Shown in pieces: positions 1 to 9,309 of a stretch of DNA of 64,000 nucleotides (positions are counted from its first letter, which is position 1; each line of letters opens with the position of its first letter). The stretch is from Alteromonas sp. IB21. GTDB taxonomy: Bacteria; Pseudomonadota; Gammaproteobacteria; Enterobacterales; Alteromonadaceae. The position numbers and the translations under genes are program-made. Location: positions 1 through 64,000 of the forward strand of contig NZ_JAEFCD010000004.1 in assembly GCF_016405965.1 (NCBI RefSeq). Direction: 5' to 3'. The notes beneath the pieces were generated by a model. That model saw only the letters and a program-made list of their open reading frames with translations. It did no database searches and was not told the DNA's origin.

Positions 1-2
1 CA

Positions 3-53
3 TACGATATTGCTACCCGTAGCAGCGATTACATTAAAATTATTAGCAGTTAA
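3..53 (+). CDS. possible C-terminal tail of an upstream gene (partial)
   Basis: The window opens inside a plus-strand frame that runs 16 codons (YDIATRSSDYIKIISS) to a TAA. The residues look protein-like, and the other two plus frames are less plausible. The gene would converge on the small minus-strand gene that follows. It is too short to name, and chance cannot be excluded. Confidence 0.3.
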   Translation, partial: YDIATRSSDYIKIISS

Positions 54-84
54 ACTGCAACGGAGTACTCAACTCACCACATAC

Positions 85-366
85 TTAACTGCGTTTTATT
101 CGAACCACTTTCATAGTTTCAAATTCAATACCGGCTACATCTTCCACATGTCGATAGTAAGTCACATTGACCCGTGCACCTTTTAAGCTCTGGTACTGCT
201 GTTTACGTCGGTAGATAAAGGGCACATCGATGCCTTCCAGCATAATGGTGTGGCGGATCCAGTCGCCGTCTTTTTCTTCACGCTGCACATGTGACAATAC
301 TTTAACATTGTCGGTTTGATTAAGCTGACGGTGCTTTTCAACCAACTTGTGCCTTTCGCTCTTCAC
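85..366 (-). CDS. small conserved hypothetical protein downstream of recJ
   Basis: The product is 93 residues, hydrophilic and basic, with no signal peptide or membrane segment. The start is a GTG with an AAAGGA Shine-Dalgarno about nine bases upstream. It lies 43 bp after the recJ stop on the same strand, so the two are probably co-transcribed. The middle contains a stretch rich in charged and aromatic residues (VPFIYRRKQQYQS) that suggests a compact beta-rich fold, but I do not recognise a family. No function is proposed. Codon usage looks like that of its neighbours, so it is probably a native gene. Confidence 0.7.
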   Translation of the reverse strand: MKSERHKLVEKHRQLNQTDNVKVLSHVQREEKDGDWIRHTIMLEGIDVPFIYRRKQQYQSLKGARVNVTYYRHVEDVAGIEFETMKVVRIKRS

Positions 367-409
367 CCTTTTCTATCCTTTGATTTACCCTACAAACAAG
401 TCTATTGAA

Positions 410-2131
410 CTATATCGCTTCTATTTGCTCCACAATGAGCTGCACTGTTTCTTGCCCTCTAAAGACATTGATATCGAGTCGATAAGCAATACGAACGCGC
501 TTAATCATAGCATTTGGCCATATATTGACATCAACATTAAAAGCAATAGCGTCGACTTCGTTGACACCGTCTGACTTTAGCACCATTTTAAGGTGTTTTT
601 GCCCCACTAAACGCTGATCGATAAGGGTAAATTCACCGTCAAAAAGCGGAGACTCGAAGCCTTGTCCAAACGGGCCGGCTTGACGCAGCAGGTGTGCAAA
701 AGGCAAACAGAGTTCTTCACAAGATAAATAACCATCAGAGAGTAATGCATGGTTACCGTCGAGCTTTTCCATATGCCTGGCCGCGATTTCAATAAACCCC
801 TTCTCGAAGTCTTGCAGTTTTTCAAGAGGCAGGCTTAGGCCTGCGGCCATGGCGTGACCACCAAACTTATCTATAACGCCAGGGTAGCGAGTATTCACTT
901 CCTCAAGCACATCACGAATGTGTACCCCCGGAATAGAGCGGGCGGAACCCTTGATAATTACGTCGTCTTGATGGGCAAAAGCAATAACGGGTTTAAGATA
1001 TTTCTCTTTTAAACGCCCTGCGACAATACCAATGACGCCCTGGTGAAAGTCTTCCCTGTAAACCACTAGGGCACTTGGCATATCCCCTTCATCCAGTGCC
1101 ATTTGCTCAAGCACAGCTTCAGCTTGCGCTTTCATACCGGTTTCAATTTCACGGCGCTCTTTGTTAAGCGCATCAAGTTCAGCCGCTATCATTCGCGCTT
1201 GAATCGTTTCTTCTTCTAACAAACAGGCAATGCCTTGCGACATGTCATCAAGGCGTCCTGCTGCGTTGAGCCTTGGTCCAACAACAAAGCCTAAGTCAGT
1301 TGAGGTCAAGTGAGCACAATCACGATTGGCTACTTCCACCAGCGCCTTAATGCCAGGCCGACACTTTCCTGCCCGAATGCGCTGAAGCCCCTGGTGAACC
1401 AAAATTCGATTATTCTTATCTAGTACCACCACATCGGCAACAGTGCCAACGGCAACGATATCGAGCAGTGAAGCTAAATTTGGCGGCGCGATGCCCACTT
1501 TTTCAAAATACCCTCGCTGCTGCAACTCAGCCTTTAGCGCAAGCATGATATAGAAGGCAACGCCCACCCCCGCTAAGTTTTTAGACGGAAACGTACAGCC
1601 AGGTTGGTTAGGATTTACTATCGCGTCAGCTGGCGGTAACACTTCACCAGGTAAATGGTGATCGGTAACAACAACTTGCATTCCTAACGCTTTAGCATGG
1701 GTCACACCGTCAATACAGGATATACCGTTATCCACCGTAACAATAACCTCTGCCCCTTGTTTAGCAGCTTCGTCTACGATGGGCACGCTAAGTCCGTACC
1801 CAAAATCGAATCGATTAGGTACTAAATAATCCACATTGCGATAGCCCATGGCGCGAAGCGTCAATATGCACACTGAGGTACTGGTTGCACCGTCGGCATC
1901 AAAATCGCCAACAATGACTATGCGTTTGTTTTGCTCTACCGCATTAGCAAGGATATGCGCCGCTTGGGGCATCCCTTTTAAAGCGTTAAAGTGGGTTAAT
2001 CCTTTAAGACCGTTTTCCAAATCATCCATATTCGCCACATTGCGGCCACGATAAATTCTGTCGATAACTGGGTGTAAGTCTGAGCTTAGCGAGGCGCCGG
2101 AAACCTCGCGGCGAACAATAGGCAAAATCAT
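410..2131 (-). CDS. recJ: single-stranded-DNA-specific 5'-3' exonuclease RecJ
   Basis: RecJ degrades single-stranded DNA 5' to 3' in RecFOR recombination, mismatch repair and base-excision repair. The 573-residue length is normal. The DHH-family metal site is visible: DFDAD near residues 76-80, a DNG near 134-136 and the DHH triad near 157-159. GPRLNAAGR and the later GGHAMAAG (DHHA1) motifs complete the catalytic core. The gene follows dsbC on the same strand, as in many gammaproteobacteria. A strong terminator after dsbC suggests that recJ has its own promoter in the 215 bp between them. The small gene downstream may be read through from it. Confidence 0.97.
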   Translation of the reverse strand: MILPIVRREVSGASLSSDLHPVIDRIYRGRNVANMDDLENGLKGLTHFNALKGMPQAAHILANAVEQNKRIVIVGDFDADGATSTSVCILTLRAMGYRNVDYLVPNRFDFGYGLSVPIVDEAAKQGAEVIVTVDNGISCIDGVTHAKALGMQVVVTDHHLPGEVLPPADAIVNPNQPGCTFPSKNLAGVGVAFYIMLALKAELQQRGYFEKVGIAPPNLASLLDIVAVGTVADVVVLDKNNRILVHQGLQRIRAGKCRPGIKALVEVANRDCAHLTSTDLGFVVGPRLNAAGRLDDMSQGIACLLEEETIQARMIAAELDALNKERREIETGMKAQAEAVLEQMALDEGDMPSALVVYREDFHQGVIGIVAGRLKEKYLKPVIAFAHQDDVIIKGSARSIPGVHIRDVLEEVNTRYPGVIDKFGGHAMAAGLSLPLEKLQDFEKGFIEIAARHMEKLDGNHALLSDGYLSCEELCLPFAHLLRQAGPFGQGFESPLFDGEFTLIDQRLVGQKHLKMVLKSDGVNEVDAIAFNVDVNIWPNAMIKRVRIAYRLDINVFRGQETVQLIVEQIEAI

Positions 2132-2294
2132 GAGATACCACTAAAAAACATTGTCGTTACAATTGATGATGTACAGTGTAGTTCTGCTGTTTGCAGCAAC
2201 AACCTACTCTTTCAGTATCGCAATGTCTCACTGTACAAAAATGTGATGAAAAACTTTTTGGAAAAGAATTTAAGAGATAATACCCCAGAAAAAG

Positions 2295-2318
2295 AAAAAA
2301 CGCACAAGTGCGTTTTTT
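2295..2318 (-). terminator. rho-independent terminator after dsbC
   Basis: A perfect inverted repeat, AAAAAACGCAC / GTGCGTTTTTT, with a two-base centre lies 29 bp after the dsbC stop. It is symmetric, with T-tracts on both strands, but no plus-strand gene ends here, so it serves dsbC. Confidence 0.85.
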
Positions 2319-2346
2319 CTATAGTCTTTTGGAATTCTACAAAGCG

Positions 2347-3084
2347 TTACTCTGTCGCTTCTAGCGCCTTTGTCAACAATGCAGCAGGCTGATATCCAGG
2401 GATCAATGAACCATCAGGCATTATGATATTTGGAGTACCATTTACCCCTAGCTTTTGCCCCAGCATATACTGCTCGGCTACTTTGTTATTGCAGCTTGCG
2501 CTTGCCACATCGCTACCCGCTTTTGCTCTTGTGAGTGCTTTTTGAGGATCTTTGGCACACCATACTGACACCATATCTTCGTAATTCGGGCTATTTAGAC
2601 CTGAACGTGGAAAGGCTAAGTAGTGAACCGTAATGCCAGCATCATTCAACGCATCAATCTCGTTATGGAACTTGCGGCAGTAGCCGCACGTGATATCGGT
2701 GAAAACACTGATTTCGTGCTTTTCATCTTTCGCTTTAAACGTTATTGAGGATGACTCCATTTTTTTTACGCCGTCTTTACGCAGACCAGAAAGCGCAATT
2801 TCTGTTTCGTTGCGCATTTCTTCGTCGATGTTAAATACCCGGGCCTGAAGTAAGTATTGGCCATTTTCACTGACGTAAAACAAACCGCGATTAGTCGATA
2901 CCTGCACCAAACCTGACACTGGAGAGTCAGCGATCGTTTCAACATCTAAACCTAACATTGACGTTAACTTGTCACGGATAGCGGCTTCATCAGCGGCGTG
3001 TGCGCTAAGCCCTAGTAATGAACTTGCTGCGACGACGCCAGCTAACAATATTTTCTGTACTACTTTCACTAAACATTTCTCCAT
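2347..3084 (-). CDS. dsbC: periplasmic thiol:disulfide isomerase DsbC
   Basis: DsbC corrects wrong disulfides in periplasmic proteins and is kept reduced by DsbD. The 245-residue precursor has a basic N-terminus and a hydrophobic signal peptide that likely ends at AHA near residue 30. An N-terminal dimerisation domain follows, then a thioredoxin-like domain with the redox motif CGYC at about residues 133-136. A cis-proline loop (NGTPNI) and a second cysteine pair (WCAKD, SCNNK) are also visible. The ATG is preceded by an AAGG Shine-Dalgarno at good spacing. It sits between xerD and recJ, the usual order in this group. Its LptD neighbour to the right also depends on correct disulfides. Confidence 0.96.
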   Translation of the reverse strand: MEKCLVKVVQKILLAGVVAASSLLGLSAHAADEAAIRDKLTSMLGLDVETIADSPVSGLVQVSTNRGLFYVSENGQYLLQARVFNIDEEMRNETEIALSGLRKDGVKKMESSSITFKAKDEKHEISVFTDITCGYCRKFHNEIDALNDAGITVHYLAFPRSGLNSPNYEDMVSVWCAKDPQKALTRAKAGSDVASASCNNKVAEQYMLGQKLGVNGTPNIIMPDGSLIPGYQPAALLTKALEATE

Positions 3085-3414
3085 TGTGCCTTTTGGGCAA
3101 CTGCGCTGGTGCTCTCATTAATCATAAAGCAACCGCTCACAATATAACGTTACTTCTCATCAGACCGTATTAATTACCAAAAAATTGCATGTCACATGCT
3201 AAATTTCAAGGAATATTCGCGAATATCCACGCCAAAAGGCTAGCCGTGAACTCTTACTATTTAGAAATAGTGCATATGATACGGTCACGAAATATTTGTT
3301 TAACTCGGACATCCTACCATACCCGTTTCAACTTAATACACGCCGAAAATGAACCTTGTCTTTTACAGCACTCAACTTGTAGCATTTGTGATGTAAAGAT
3401 CGGTTCTTTTAACA
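3085..3414. other. xerD-dsbC intergenic region with a central palindrome
   Basis: There are 330 bp between the xerD stop and the dsbC start. No convincing gene lies on either strand; an 84-codon open frame here overlaps the xerD end and lacks protein character. The one notable element is the perfect palindrome ATATTCGCGAATAT at 3213-3226, about 130 bp upstream of dsbC. It could be an operator for dsbC. No terminator for xerD is obvious. Confidence 0.5.
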
Positions 3415-4341
3415 CTAGCCTCTTGGGTGATGACTGTGAATAAGCGTTTGAAGTCGCTCTGTTGCCACATGGGTATAAATTTGAGTAGTAGAGAGGTCAC
3501 TGTGTCCTAACAGCATTTGCACAACTCGCAAGTCAGCGCCGTGATTAAGCAAATGTGTTGCGAAGGCATGCCTTAACGTGTGGGGTGATAAATGCTGCTC
3601 AATTCCGGCTTTCACAGCATAGTATTTGATACGATGCCAAAACGTCTGACGAGTCATTTTCTGGCCTCGTTTGCTCAGGAACACGAAATCAGAGGTCTTG
3701 GTTGCAAGAATGGGGCGCGCCGTTTTGATATACGTCAGCAGCCATTCAATAGCTTCTTCCCCCAGGGGTACTAGGCGCTCTTTGTTACCCTTACCTACTA
3801 CTCGTACTACACCTTGCTGAATGCTTATCTGATCCATCGTCAACCCGATAAGTTCGCTTACTCGAAGGCCTGTCGCATAAAGCACTTCAAGCATGCTTTT
3901 ATCTCTGCATTCAATGGGATCGTCAGTAAGCGGTGAATTAAGCAGGTCTTCTACCTGCTGTTCACTTAAGGAAGAGGGTAACGCTTTGGGTGTTTTAGGG
4001 TTAGACAGCGCTGAAACCGGGCTATCAACGCGAACTTGCTTACTAATAAGGTAAACGAAGAACGCACGAATTGCGCTCAGCGCTCGTTGGGTGCTGCGTG
4101 TCGATAAACCTTTATTGTGGCGAAAGGCTAGGTAGTCTTGAAGCTGCTCGGTAGTTAACACTGCGATATCCTTCACGCCTACGTTATTGCTGAAAATAGC
4201 GAGCTTAGTAAGATCAGTGCGATAGCTTTGCTGAGTATGCTCTGACAACCCTTTTTCAAGCCACAGCATTTCAATAAATCCATCGATATGCGCTTGGCTG
4301 GCCGCCGGTACATACGTTAGCTCTCGTTCAGTTCTTGCCAT
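3415..4341 (-). CDS. xerD: site-specific tyrosine recombinase XerD
   Basis: XerD acts with XerC and FtsK at dif to resolve chromosome dimers. The 308-residue protein has an N-terminal SAM-like core-binding domain (about 18-105) and a catalytic domain. The catalytic residues are Arg160 (ATGLRVSEL), Lys184 (GKGNKER), His254 and Arg257 (SPHTLRHAF), His280 (LGHSDLST) and the nucleophile Tyr289 (TQIYTHV). Its ATG directly abuts the djlA stop codon, indicating translational coupling. The xerD-dsbC-recJ order is conserved in related bacteria, which favours XerD over XerC. Confidence 0.95.
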   Translation of the reverse strand: MARTERELTYVPAASQAHIDGFIEMLWLEKGLSEHTQQSYRTDLTKLAIFSNNVGVKDIAVLTTEQLQDYLAFRHNKGLSTRSTQRALSAIRAFFVYLISKQVRVDSPVSALSNPKTPKALPSSLSEQQVEDLLNSPLTDDPIECRDKSMLEVLYATGLRVSELIGLTMDQISIQQGVVRVVGKGNKERLVPLGEEAIEWLLTYIKTARPILATKTSDFVFLSKRGQKMTRQTFWHRIKYYAVKAGIEQHLSPHTLRHAFATHLLNHGADLRVVQMLLGHSDLSTTQIYTHVATERLQTLIHSHHPRG

Positions 4342-5202
4342 CTAAAAGCCACGCTTTTGTTTAATCAATTCATAGGCTGACTGAATATCCTGTGCTTTTT
4401 TCTTAGCAATCTCCATGGCCTGCTCTGGTAACCCTTTTGAGACAAGTTTGTCAGGATGATGTTCTGCCATGCGCTTTCTATAAGCACGTTTAATTGTTTT
4501 CTCATCATCGGAAGACGAGACGCCTAATATCTGATAAGCGTCGTCCATACTTTGCTGCTCTGAATACGCCGATTGTTGCCCAGCATATTGACGCTGACCC
4601 GCGCCCGAATGCGTGCGCTGTCCGCCTCGTTGCCTAAAGCGAATTTCGGCTTCGTACATAGAAATTAAGTAGTCTAAATCTCTACGTCTGAACCCTAGTG
4701 GTTTCGCTACTTTCTCAAGTACATTATATTCTTCTTGGGAGAGCTGTCCGTCTGCAAAGGCCGCTTGGATAAGTATTTCCAGAAACACTTGAAGAATGTC
4801 TCTTCTTCCATGGCTTGCTTCGTAAAATCCTTTTAGGGTGTCGACCAAAGGAAAATCCCGTGCTTTTCCTTCCCTAAACGCATCTTGTGCTTCACGTCGC
4901 GCGTCGCCGGTTAGTCGCATTTCATCCATAAGTGCCGTAGCAATCTGTATTTCGCGGTCGGTTACTTTACCGTCGGACTTAGCTAAGTGCCCTAATGCAC
5001 TAAACAAACTGTGAAAGAAAATGGCCTGTTGTTTTAAGTTATTCTGGTCAGTAAAAAAGCGCCCAAAGCCACCTAACTGATTGAAATCTTGACGGTAAGC
5101 TTTATCGAAAAAATGACCAACTATTAAACCTAAAATTGCTCCAGGTATTTTTAGGAACATAAAGCCGAATAAGGCGCCGAGGATTTTTCCCCAAATTGAC
5201 AT
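4342..5202 (-). CDS. djlA: membrane-anchored DnaJ-like co-chaperone DjlA
   Basis: DjlA stimulates DnaK from the inner membrane. I place the start at the internal ATG giving MSIWGKILG, because a GGAG Shine-Dalgarno sits nine bases before it and family members begin with a similar short sequence. The longer frame adds 29 residues with no ribosome site. The 286-residue product has a glycine-rich N-terminal membrane segment, a TerB-like helical domain (about 50-170), a Gln/Tyr/Ser-rich linker and a C-terminal J domain with the essential HPD tripeptide (EHHPDKL). It is the first gene of the djlA-xerD pair and diverges from lptD. Confidence 0.94.
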   Translation of the reverse strand: MSIWGKILGALFGFMFLKIPGAILGLIVGHFFDKAYRQDFNQLGGFGRFFTDQNNLKQQAIFFHSLFSALGHLAKSDGKVTDREIQIATALMDEMRLTGDARREAQDAFREGKARDFPLVDTLKGFYEASHGRRDILQVFLEILIQAAFADGQLSQEEYNVLEKVAKPLGFRRRDLDYLISMYEAEIRFRQRGGQRTHSGAGQRQYAGQQSAYSEQQSMDDAYQILGVSSSDDEKTIKRAYRKRMAEHHPDKLVSKGLPEQAMEIAKKKAQDIQSAYELIKQKRGF

Positions 5203-5700
5203 CGCGTCATACTCCATTAGTGCACGAATCATAAAGGTGATGTTTTTTTCCTGTACACGCCGTGCACAGCGTGACAAGTGTCGCATCATATCAAATACAT
5301 AACTTAGTTAACTAGCGCAAGCAGCGCGTTGCTATTCATTTTCTTACTATGCACCCAACTAACACTGATGTTCGACGCTATTGGGCAATCACTTGTTTTC
5401 GTTTTTTGGTTTCAGTGGCTCAAAATCAAGCAATCGACAGATATTTGTCTTACTCATTGTGATCATAAACGGATAAAAGTGCATTTTTTTGCCTGAATGG
5501 TTGGTAATTATGCCAGAAGTGCTTAGAATTGGGCGCTTAAATAAAAAGTAATCGCAAGTGATAAACTGATTCATCCTAAGCTTTAGTTGAAACGAGTACT
5601 ATCACTGGTTTTTTAAACGTTATGTCGAACTAACCAAGACGCACATCGTCTTATTTGGGTTTAAAAGCAACATACAACAAAACAGGCCACCCGTTAACGC
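5203..5700. other. djlA-lptD divergent promoter region
   Basis: About 500 bp separate the divergent djlA and lptD starts. A 61-codon minus-strand frame at 5389-5574 has only a weak, mis-spaced Shine-Dalgarno and is not called as a gene. The right end holds a sigma-E-like promoter candidate for lptD, listed separately. I see nothing else recognisable. Confidence 0.5.
5626..5653 (+). promoter_or_regulatory. candidate sigma-E-type promoter of lptD-surA operon
   Basis: CGAACTA at 5626-5632 and TCTTA at 5649-5653 are separated by 16 bp and lie about 48 bp before the lptD ATG. The pattern resembles the E. coli sigma-E consensus (GGAACTT, 15-16 bp, TCTGA). In E. coli the lptD-surA operon is sigma-E controlled. 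The match is partial, so this is a suggestion. Confidence 0.4.
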
Positions 5701-7953
5701 ATGAAAAACACCTGCGCCATGCTTGTTTCCGCGACTCTTTTGCCTGCTGTCGCGCTTGCACAGGAAACAACAGCTTCAGACGCTACACCCTTAACAGATG
5801 CAGCCCCACTGGCGTTTTGTTCGGTTGAACCTGTTACCTTTAACAGCCAGGCACTAATGCCTAAAGGCCATGTTAAAGTAGAAGCTAACCGCACTGAAAT
5901 TATCAAAGACACTGTAGCGCTGTTTTCGGGAAATGTAGATATTACGTCAGATACTGCTGTTATTAGTGCATCACAAGCCCAAATAAACGGCGGTGGTCGT
6001 GACCTTATTGCGAAGGGCGATGTAACCTATCAAGATGCCCAACTGAAGGTTGAAAGCGATGCGGTAACTCTTCGTTCCGAAGAAGAGCGTTTAGAGATGC
6101 AAAATACCCGCTATCGACTCACGGGTTTTGTGGGCCAGGGTGCTGCCAAAGACATCGTATTAGATACCGATTCAGGTATCGTGCTTAAAGAGGTTAGTTT
6201 TACTACCTGCCCTGAAGGTGAAGAAGACTGGTTAATACGCGCTAGTGAGATAAGCTTGGAAAAGGGGACAGTATGGGGACAAGCCAAGCACACGCGTTTT
6301 TATATTGCCGACGTACCAGTATTTTACTTACCCTATTTTGCGTTTCCTGTGAGCAATGAGAGACAGACTGGCTTGTTGTTTCCCGAACTCACAAGCTCGA
6401 GCAGAACAGGTGTCGATTACACTCAACCTTTTTACTGGAATATTGCGCCTAATTATGACATGACGATATCCCCCCGTTTAATGTCACTTCGCGGCTTGCA
6501 GCTGAACACCGAATTTCGTTATTTAACTGAACGCAGCGAAGGTAAAGCCTACGTTGAGTATTTACCTAGTGATTCTGATATCGAAGGCAATCCCGACCGC
6601 TATTTTTATCGTTTAGAACACCAAGGCCTCATCGCTGACAATTGGTTACTCAACATAGATTTTAATGGGTTGAGTGATGATAACTATCTTGTAGATTTAG
6701 GTTCTGACTATTACAGCCGTGCAGACACCCACCTATATCGTATCGTTGGGCTCAGTTATTACTCCGAAAATTTATCTGTAAGTGTGCAAATAAAAGATTT
6801 CGAAGTACTTGGTGATACTGCCGACAGCTATCGCGCCGTGCCTGAAATAAAGGTGAATTACAGCAAACCGTTGGGCGACTATTTTGAATTTAACTTGGAT
6901 TCGGAAGTCGCGCATTTTGACAATACGTTAGATACAGCGCCAACCGCCACCCGTTTTCACATTGCGCCAACTCTAGCCATGCCGCTTCGCGCCGCGTGGG
7001 GTGAATTTGTCGCTGAAACCACGCTATTCCAGACGGTTTATCAGCAAGACAATGTGGAAGGCACTGACTTAAACGAGGACGTGGAACGCACCCTTGGCCA
7101 AGCGCGCCTCTACGGCGCACTGTATTTTGAGCGAGATACATCGTGGTTCAGTGACGACATGTCAATGACGCTAGAACCGAAAATACAGTACCTTTACACA
7201 TCATATGAAGATCAAACTGCCATCGGATTTTACGACTCTACGCCACTACTTACCGATGTGGAAGGGCTATTTAGAGGCCAGGAATTTACCGGGCTTGACC
7301 GAATTAGCGATAACAATCAAATAACCCTTGGCGCTACCACACGCATGCTTGATAAAAACAATCGGGAACAATTCGTTCTTAGTGTGGGTCAGATATTCTA
7401 CCTTGAAGATAACAAAGTCATTGCGGCAACCAAAAATCAAGATCGTTCTGCACTAGCAGCTGAAATTGACTGGCGCGTTAACAACAATTGGTTTCTCCAT
7501 TCTGATGTACAGGTAACCACTGATACTGACAAAGTTGATTTAAGCAGCGTAGGTATTGAATACCGAAAAGACGACGCGCGCTTTATTCAATTAAGTCATC
7601 GGTATGTTCGCGACCTCAGCGGCGAGACGATAGATCAAATTGGCATTTCTGCAAGCTGGCCTATTTCCGAAAACTGGCAATGGGTTGGCCGTACGTATCG
7701 AGATCTTGAGCGCAATAGAAGTGTAGAAACTTACGCCGGTATTCAGTACGAGTCTTGCTGCTGGGCAGTGCGCGTTGTCGCACAACGTAGCTTAAATAAT
7801 CGTTATAATGACGTTGGCCAGCAAACAACAGACGACTTTGATTCTGGTATATCGCTGCAGTTTATCTTTAAAGGCATTGGTTCGTCGGGAACCCGAAGAA
7901 GCATGCTACAAGACGGTATGTTTGGCTATCGTCAGCCTTATAGTTTAAATTAA
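5701..7953 (+). CDS. lptD: LPS-assembly outer membrane protein LptD
   Basis: LptD, plugged by the lipoprotein LptE, inserts lipopolysaccharide into the outer leaflet of the outer membrane. The 750-residue precursor has a signal peptide ending near AVALAQ (residue 21), an N-terminal OstA/beta-jellyroll domain (about 50-200) and a C-terminal 26-strand barrel. The four-cysteine disulfide pattern of the family is preserved: Cys40 (FCSVEP), one near 169 (FTTCPEG) and the adjacent pair near 686-687 (ESCCWAV). Maturation therefore probably needs DsbA/DsbC, and dsbC is close by. It heads the lptD-surA-pdxA-rsmA-apaG-apaH operon. The Shine-Dalgarno is weak. Confidence 0.97.
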   Translation: MKNTCAMLVSATLLPAVALAQETTASDATPLTDAAPLAFCSVEPVTFNSQALMPKGHVKVEANRTEIIKDTVALFSGNVDITSDTAVISASQAQINGGGRDLIAKGDVTYQDAQLKVESDAVTLRSEEERLEMQNTRYRLTGFVGQGAAKDIVLDTDSGIVLKEVSFTTCPEGEEDWLIRASEISLEKGTVWGQAKHTRFYIADVPVFYLPYFAFPVSNERQTGLLFPELTSSSRTGVDYTQPFYWNIAPNYDMTISPRLMSLRGLQLNTEFRYLTERSEGKAYVEYLPSDSDIEGNPDRYFYRLEHQGLIADNWLLNIDFNGLSDDNYLVDLGSDYYSRADTHLYRIVGLSYYSENLSVSVQIKDFEVLGDTADSYRAVPEIKVNYSKPLGDYFEFNLDSEVAHFDNTLDTAPTATRFHIAPTLAMPLRAAWGEFVAETTLFQTVYQQDNVEGTDLNEDVERTLGQARLYGALYFERDTSWFSDDMSMTLEPKIQYLYTSYEDQTAIGFYDSTPLLTDVEGLFRGQEFTGLDRISDNNQITLGATTRMLDKNNREQFVLSVGQIFYLEDNKVIAATKNQDRSALAAEIDWRVNNNWFLHSDVQVTTDTDKVDLSSVGIEYRKDDARFIQLSHRYVRDLSGETIDQIGISASWPISENWQWVGRTYRDLERNRSVETYAGIQYESCCWAVRVVAQRSLNNRYNDVGQQTTDDFDSGISLQFIFKGIGSSGTRRSMLQDGMFGYRQPYSLN

Positions 7954-8012
7954 CCCGCAGTTGAGCGTTTTTAAGCGCTTAAATGCCATTAACCAATAAT
8001 AAAAGAGTGTGT

Positions 8013-9296
8013 ATGAAGTTCATTATCCGTGCATTGATGTTAGGTGCCCTACTCTCGTTTAACAGTTTTGCGCAAGAAGTCATGCTTGACCGTGTTGCTG
8101 TCATTGTTGACCAAGGCGTGGTACTTGAAAGCGAAATCGATGCCCTTGTACAAGAAGTAAAACGCAACGCAGAAGCGAATAATCAACAGTTGCCTTCAGA
8201 CAGAGCGCTGCGCACACAGGCTATTGAGCGTTTGATCACCAAAAACCTTCAGCTTCAAATGGCTGAACGTATGGGTATACGCATCAGCGACCCACAGTTG
8301 GAACAGACCATTAGCAATATTGCGTCTAACCAAAATGCAACCGTTGAACAACTTCGCGCCCAATTAGCGGCTGAGGGTATTGCCTATGATGATTACCGCG
8401 AAGATATTCGTGAAGAAATTATTATGGGAGAAGTTCGCCGTGCAAACGTGCGCCGCCGTGTTTACATTACGCCACAAGAAATTGATACACTTATTGACCT
8501 CATAGAGCAACAGGGCGCGACCCAGGCAGAATACCGATTAGGTCATATTCTTATTGGCTTCCCACAGGAACCAACGGATGAAGACATTCAAGCAGCACGT
8601 GAGCGCGCTGATAAGGTTATTTCGTTGTTAGAGTCAGGTTCTGATTTTGCTAAGATCGCCATTGCATCATCTTCAGGTAATGAAGCATTAGAGGGTGGTG
8701 ATATGGGCTGGCTAAACATTAATGCCATGCCTACCCTGTTCGCTGAAGCCGTTCAGGACAAAGATAAAGAGGCACTTGTTGGGCCCATTCGAAGCGGTGC
8801 GGGTTTTCACATTTTGAAGGTGCTAGACACGCGCGGAATTGAAAAAGTCACTGTTGAAGAAGTAAATTCTCGTCACATTCTTGTGAAGCCGTCTATCATC
8901 CTTAGTGAAGACAAAGCAAAAGCAATGCTTTCCCGCTTCAAGGAAGAAGTGAAAAATGGTGAGTCAGAATTTGCTGATTTAGCAAAAGAATATTCAGAAG
9001 ACCCGGGGTCAGCCCTTCGTGGTGGTGAACTAGGGTGGTCAGACCCAAGTAATTATGTTCCAGAATTCAAAGAAGCGTTATCTCAACTAGAGCCGGGTGA
9101 GTTCAGTGAACCTGTTCGCACCGTTCATGGCTGGCACTTAATCCAACTTATCGATCGCCGTATGGATGATGCGACGGATAAGCGTAAAGAAGACAAAGCT
9201 TACCAGCTTATCTTTAACCGTAAATTTGCAGAGGAAACCGAGAACTGGTTACGTGAAATGCGCGATGCCGCATACGTAGAAGTTATCGACTCGTAA
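8013..9296 (+). CDS. surA: periplasmic chaperone and prolyl isomerase SurA
   Basis: SurA escorts outer-membrane proteins such as LptD to the Bam complex. I start at MKFIIRALM because it opens a clean signal peptide (cleavage after NSFA) and has a purine-rich GAG upstream. A start ten codons earlier has no ribosome site. The 427-residue precursor shows the N-terminal chaperone domain ([18 protein letters not shown]), two parvulin domains (beginning near [10 protein letters not shown] and SRHILVKPS, each with a GGDMGW or GGELGW motif) and a C-terminal helix. Genetic linkage to lptD fits its role. Confidence 0.96.
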   Translation: MKFIIRALMLGALLSFNSFAQEVMLDRVAVIVDQGVVLESEIDALVQEVKRNAEANNQQLPSDRALRTQAIERLITKNLQLQMAERMGIRISDPQLEQTISNIASNQNATVEQLRAQLAAEGIAYDDYREDIREEIIMGEVRRANVRRRVYITPQEIDTLIDLIEQQGATQAEYRLGHILIGFPQEPTDEDIQAARERADKVISLLESGSDFAKIAIASSSGNEALEGGDMGWLNINAMPTLFAEAVQDKDKEALVGPIRSGAGFHILKVLDTRGIEKVTVEEVNSRHILVKPSIILSEDKAKAMLSRFKEEVKNGESEFADLAKEYSEDPGSALRGGELGWSDPSNYVPEFKEALSQLEPGEFSEPVRTVHGWHLIQLIDRRMDDATDKRKEDKAYQLIFNRKFAEETENWLREMRDAAYVEVIDS

Positions 9297-9309
9297 CAAT
9301 AAGTTATTC

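Noticed and set aside
5389..5574. 61-codon minus-strand frame between djlA and lptD
   Set aside because: Its only upstream purine stretch touches the ATG, it has no recognisable domain, and it lies in a divergent promoter region.
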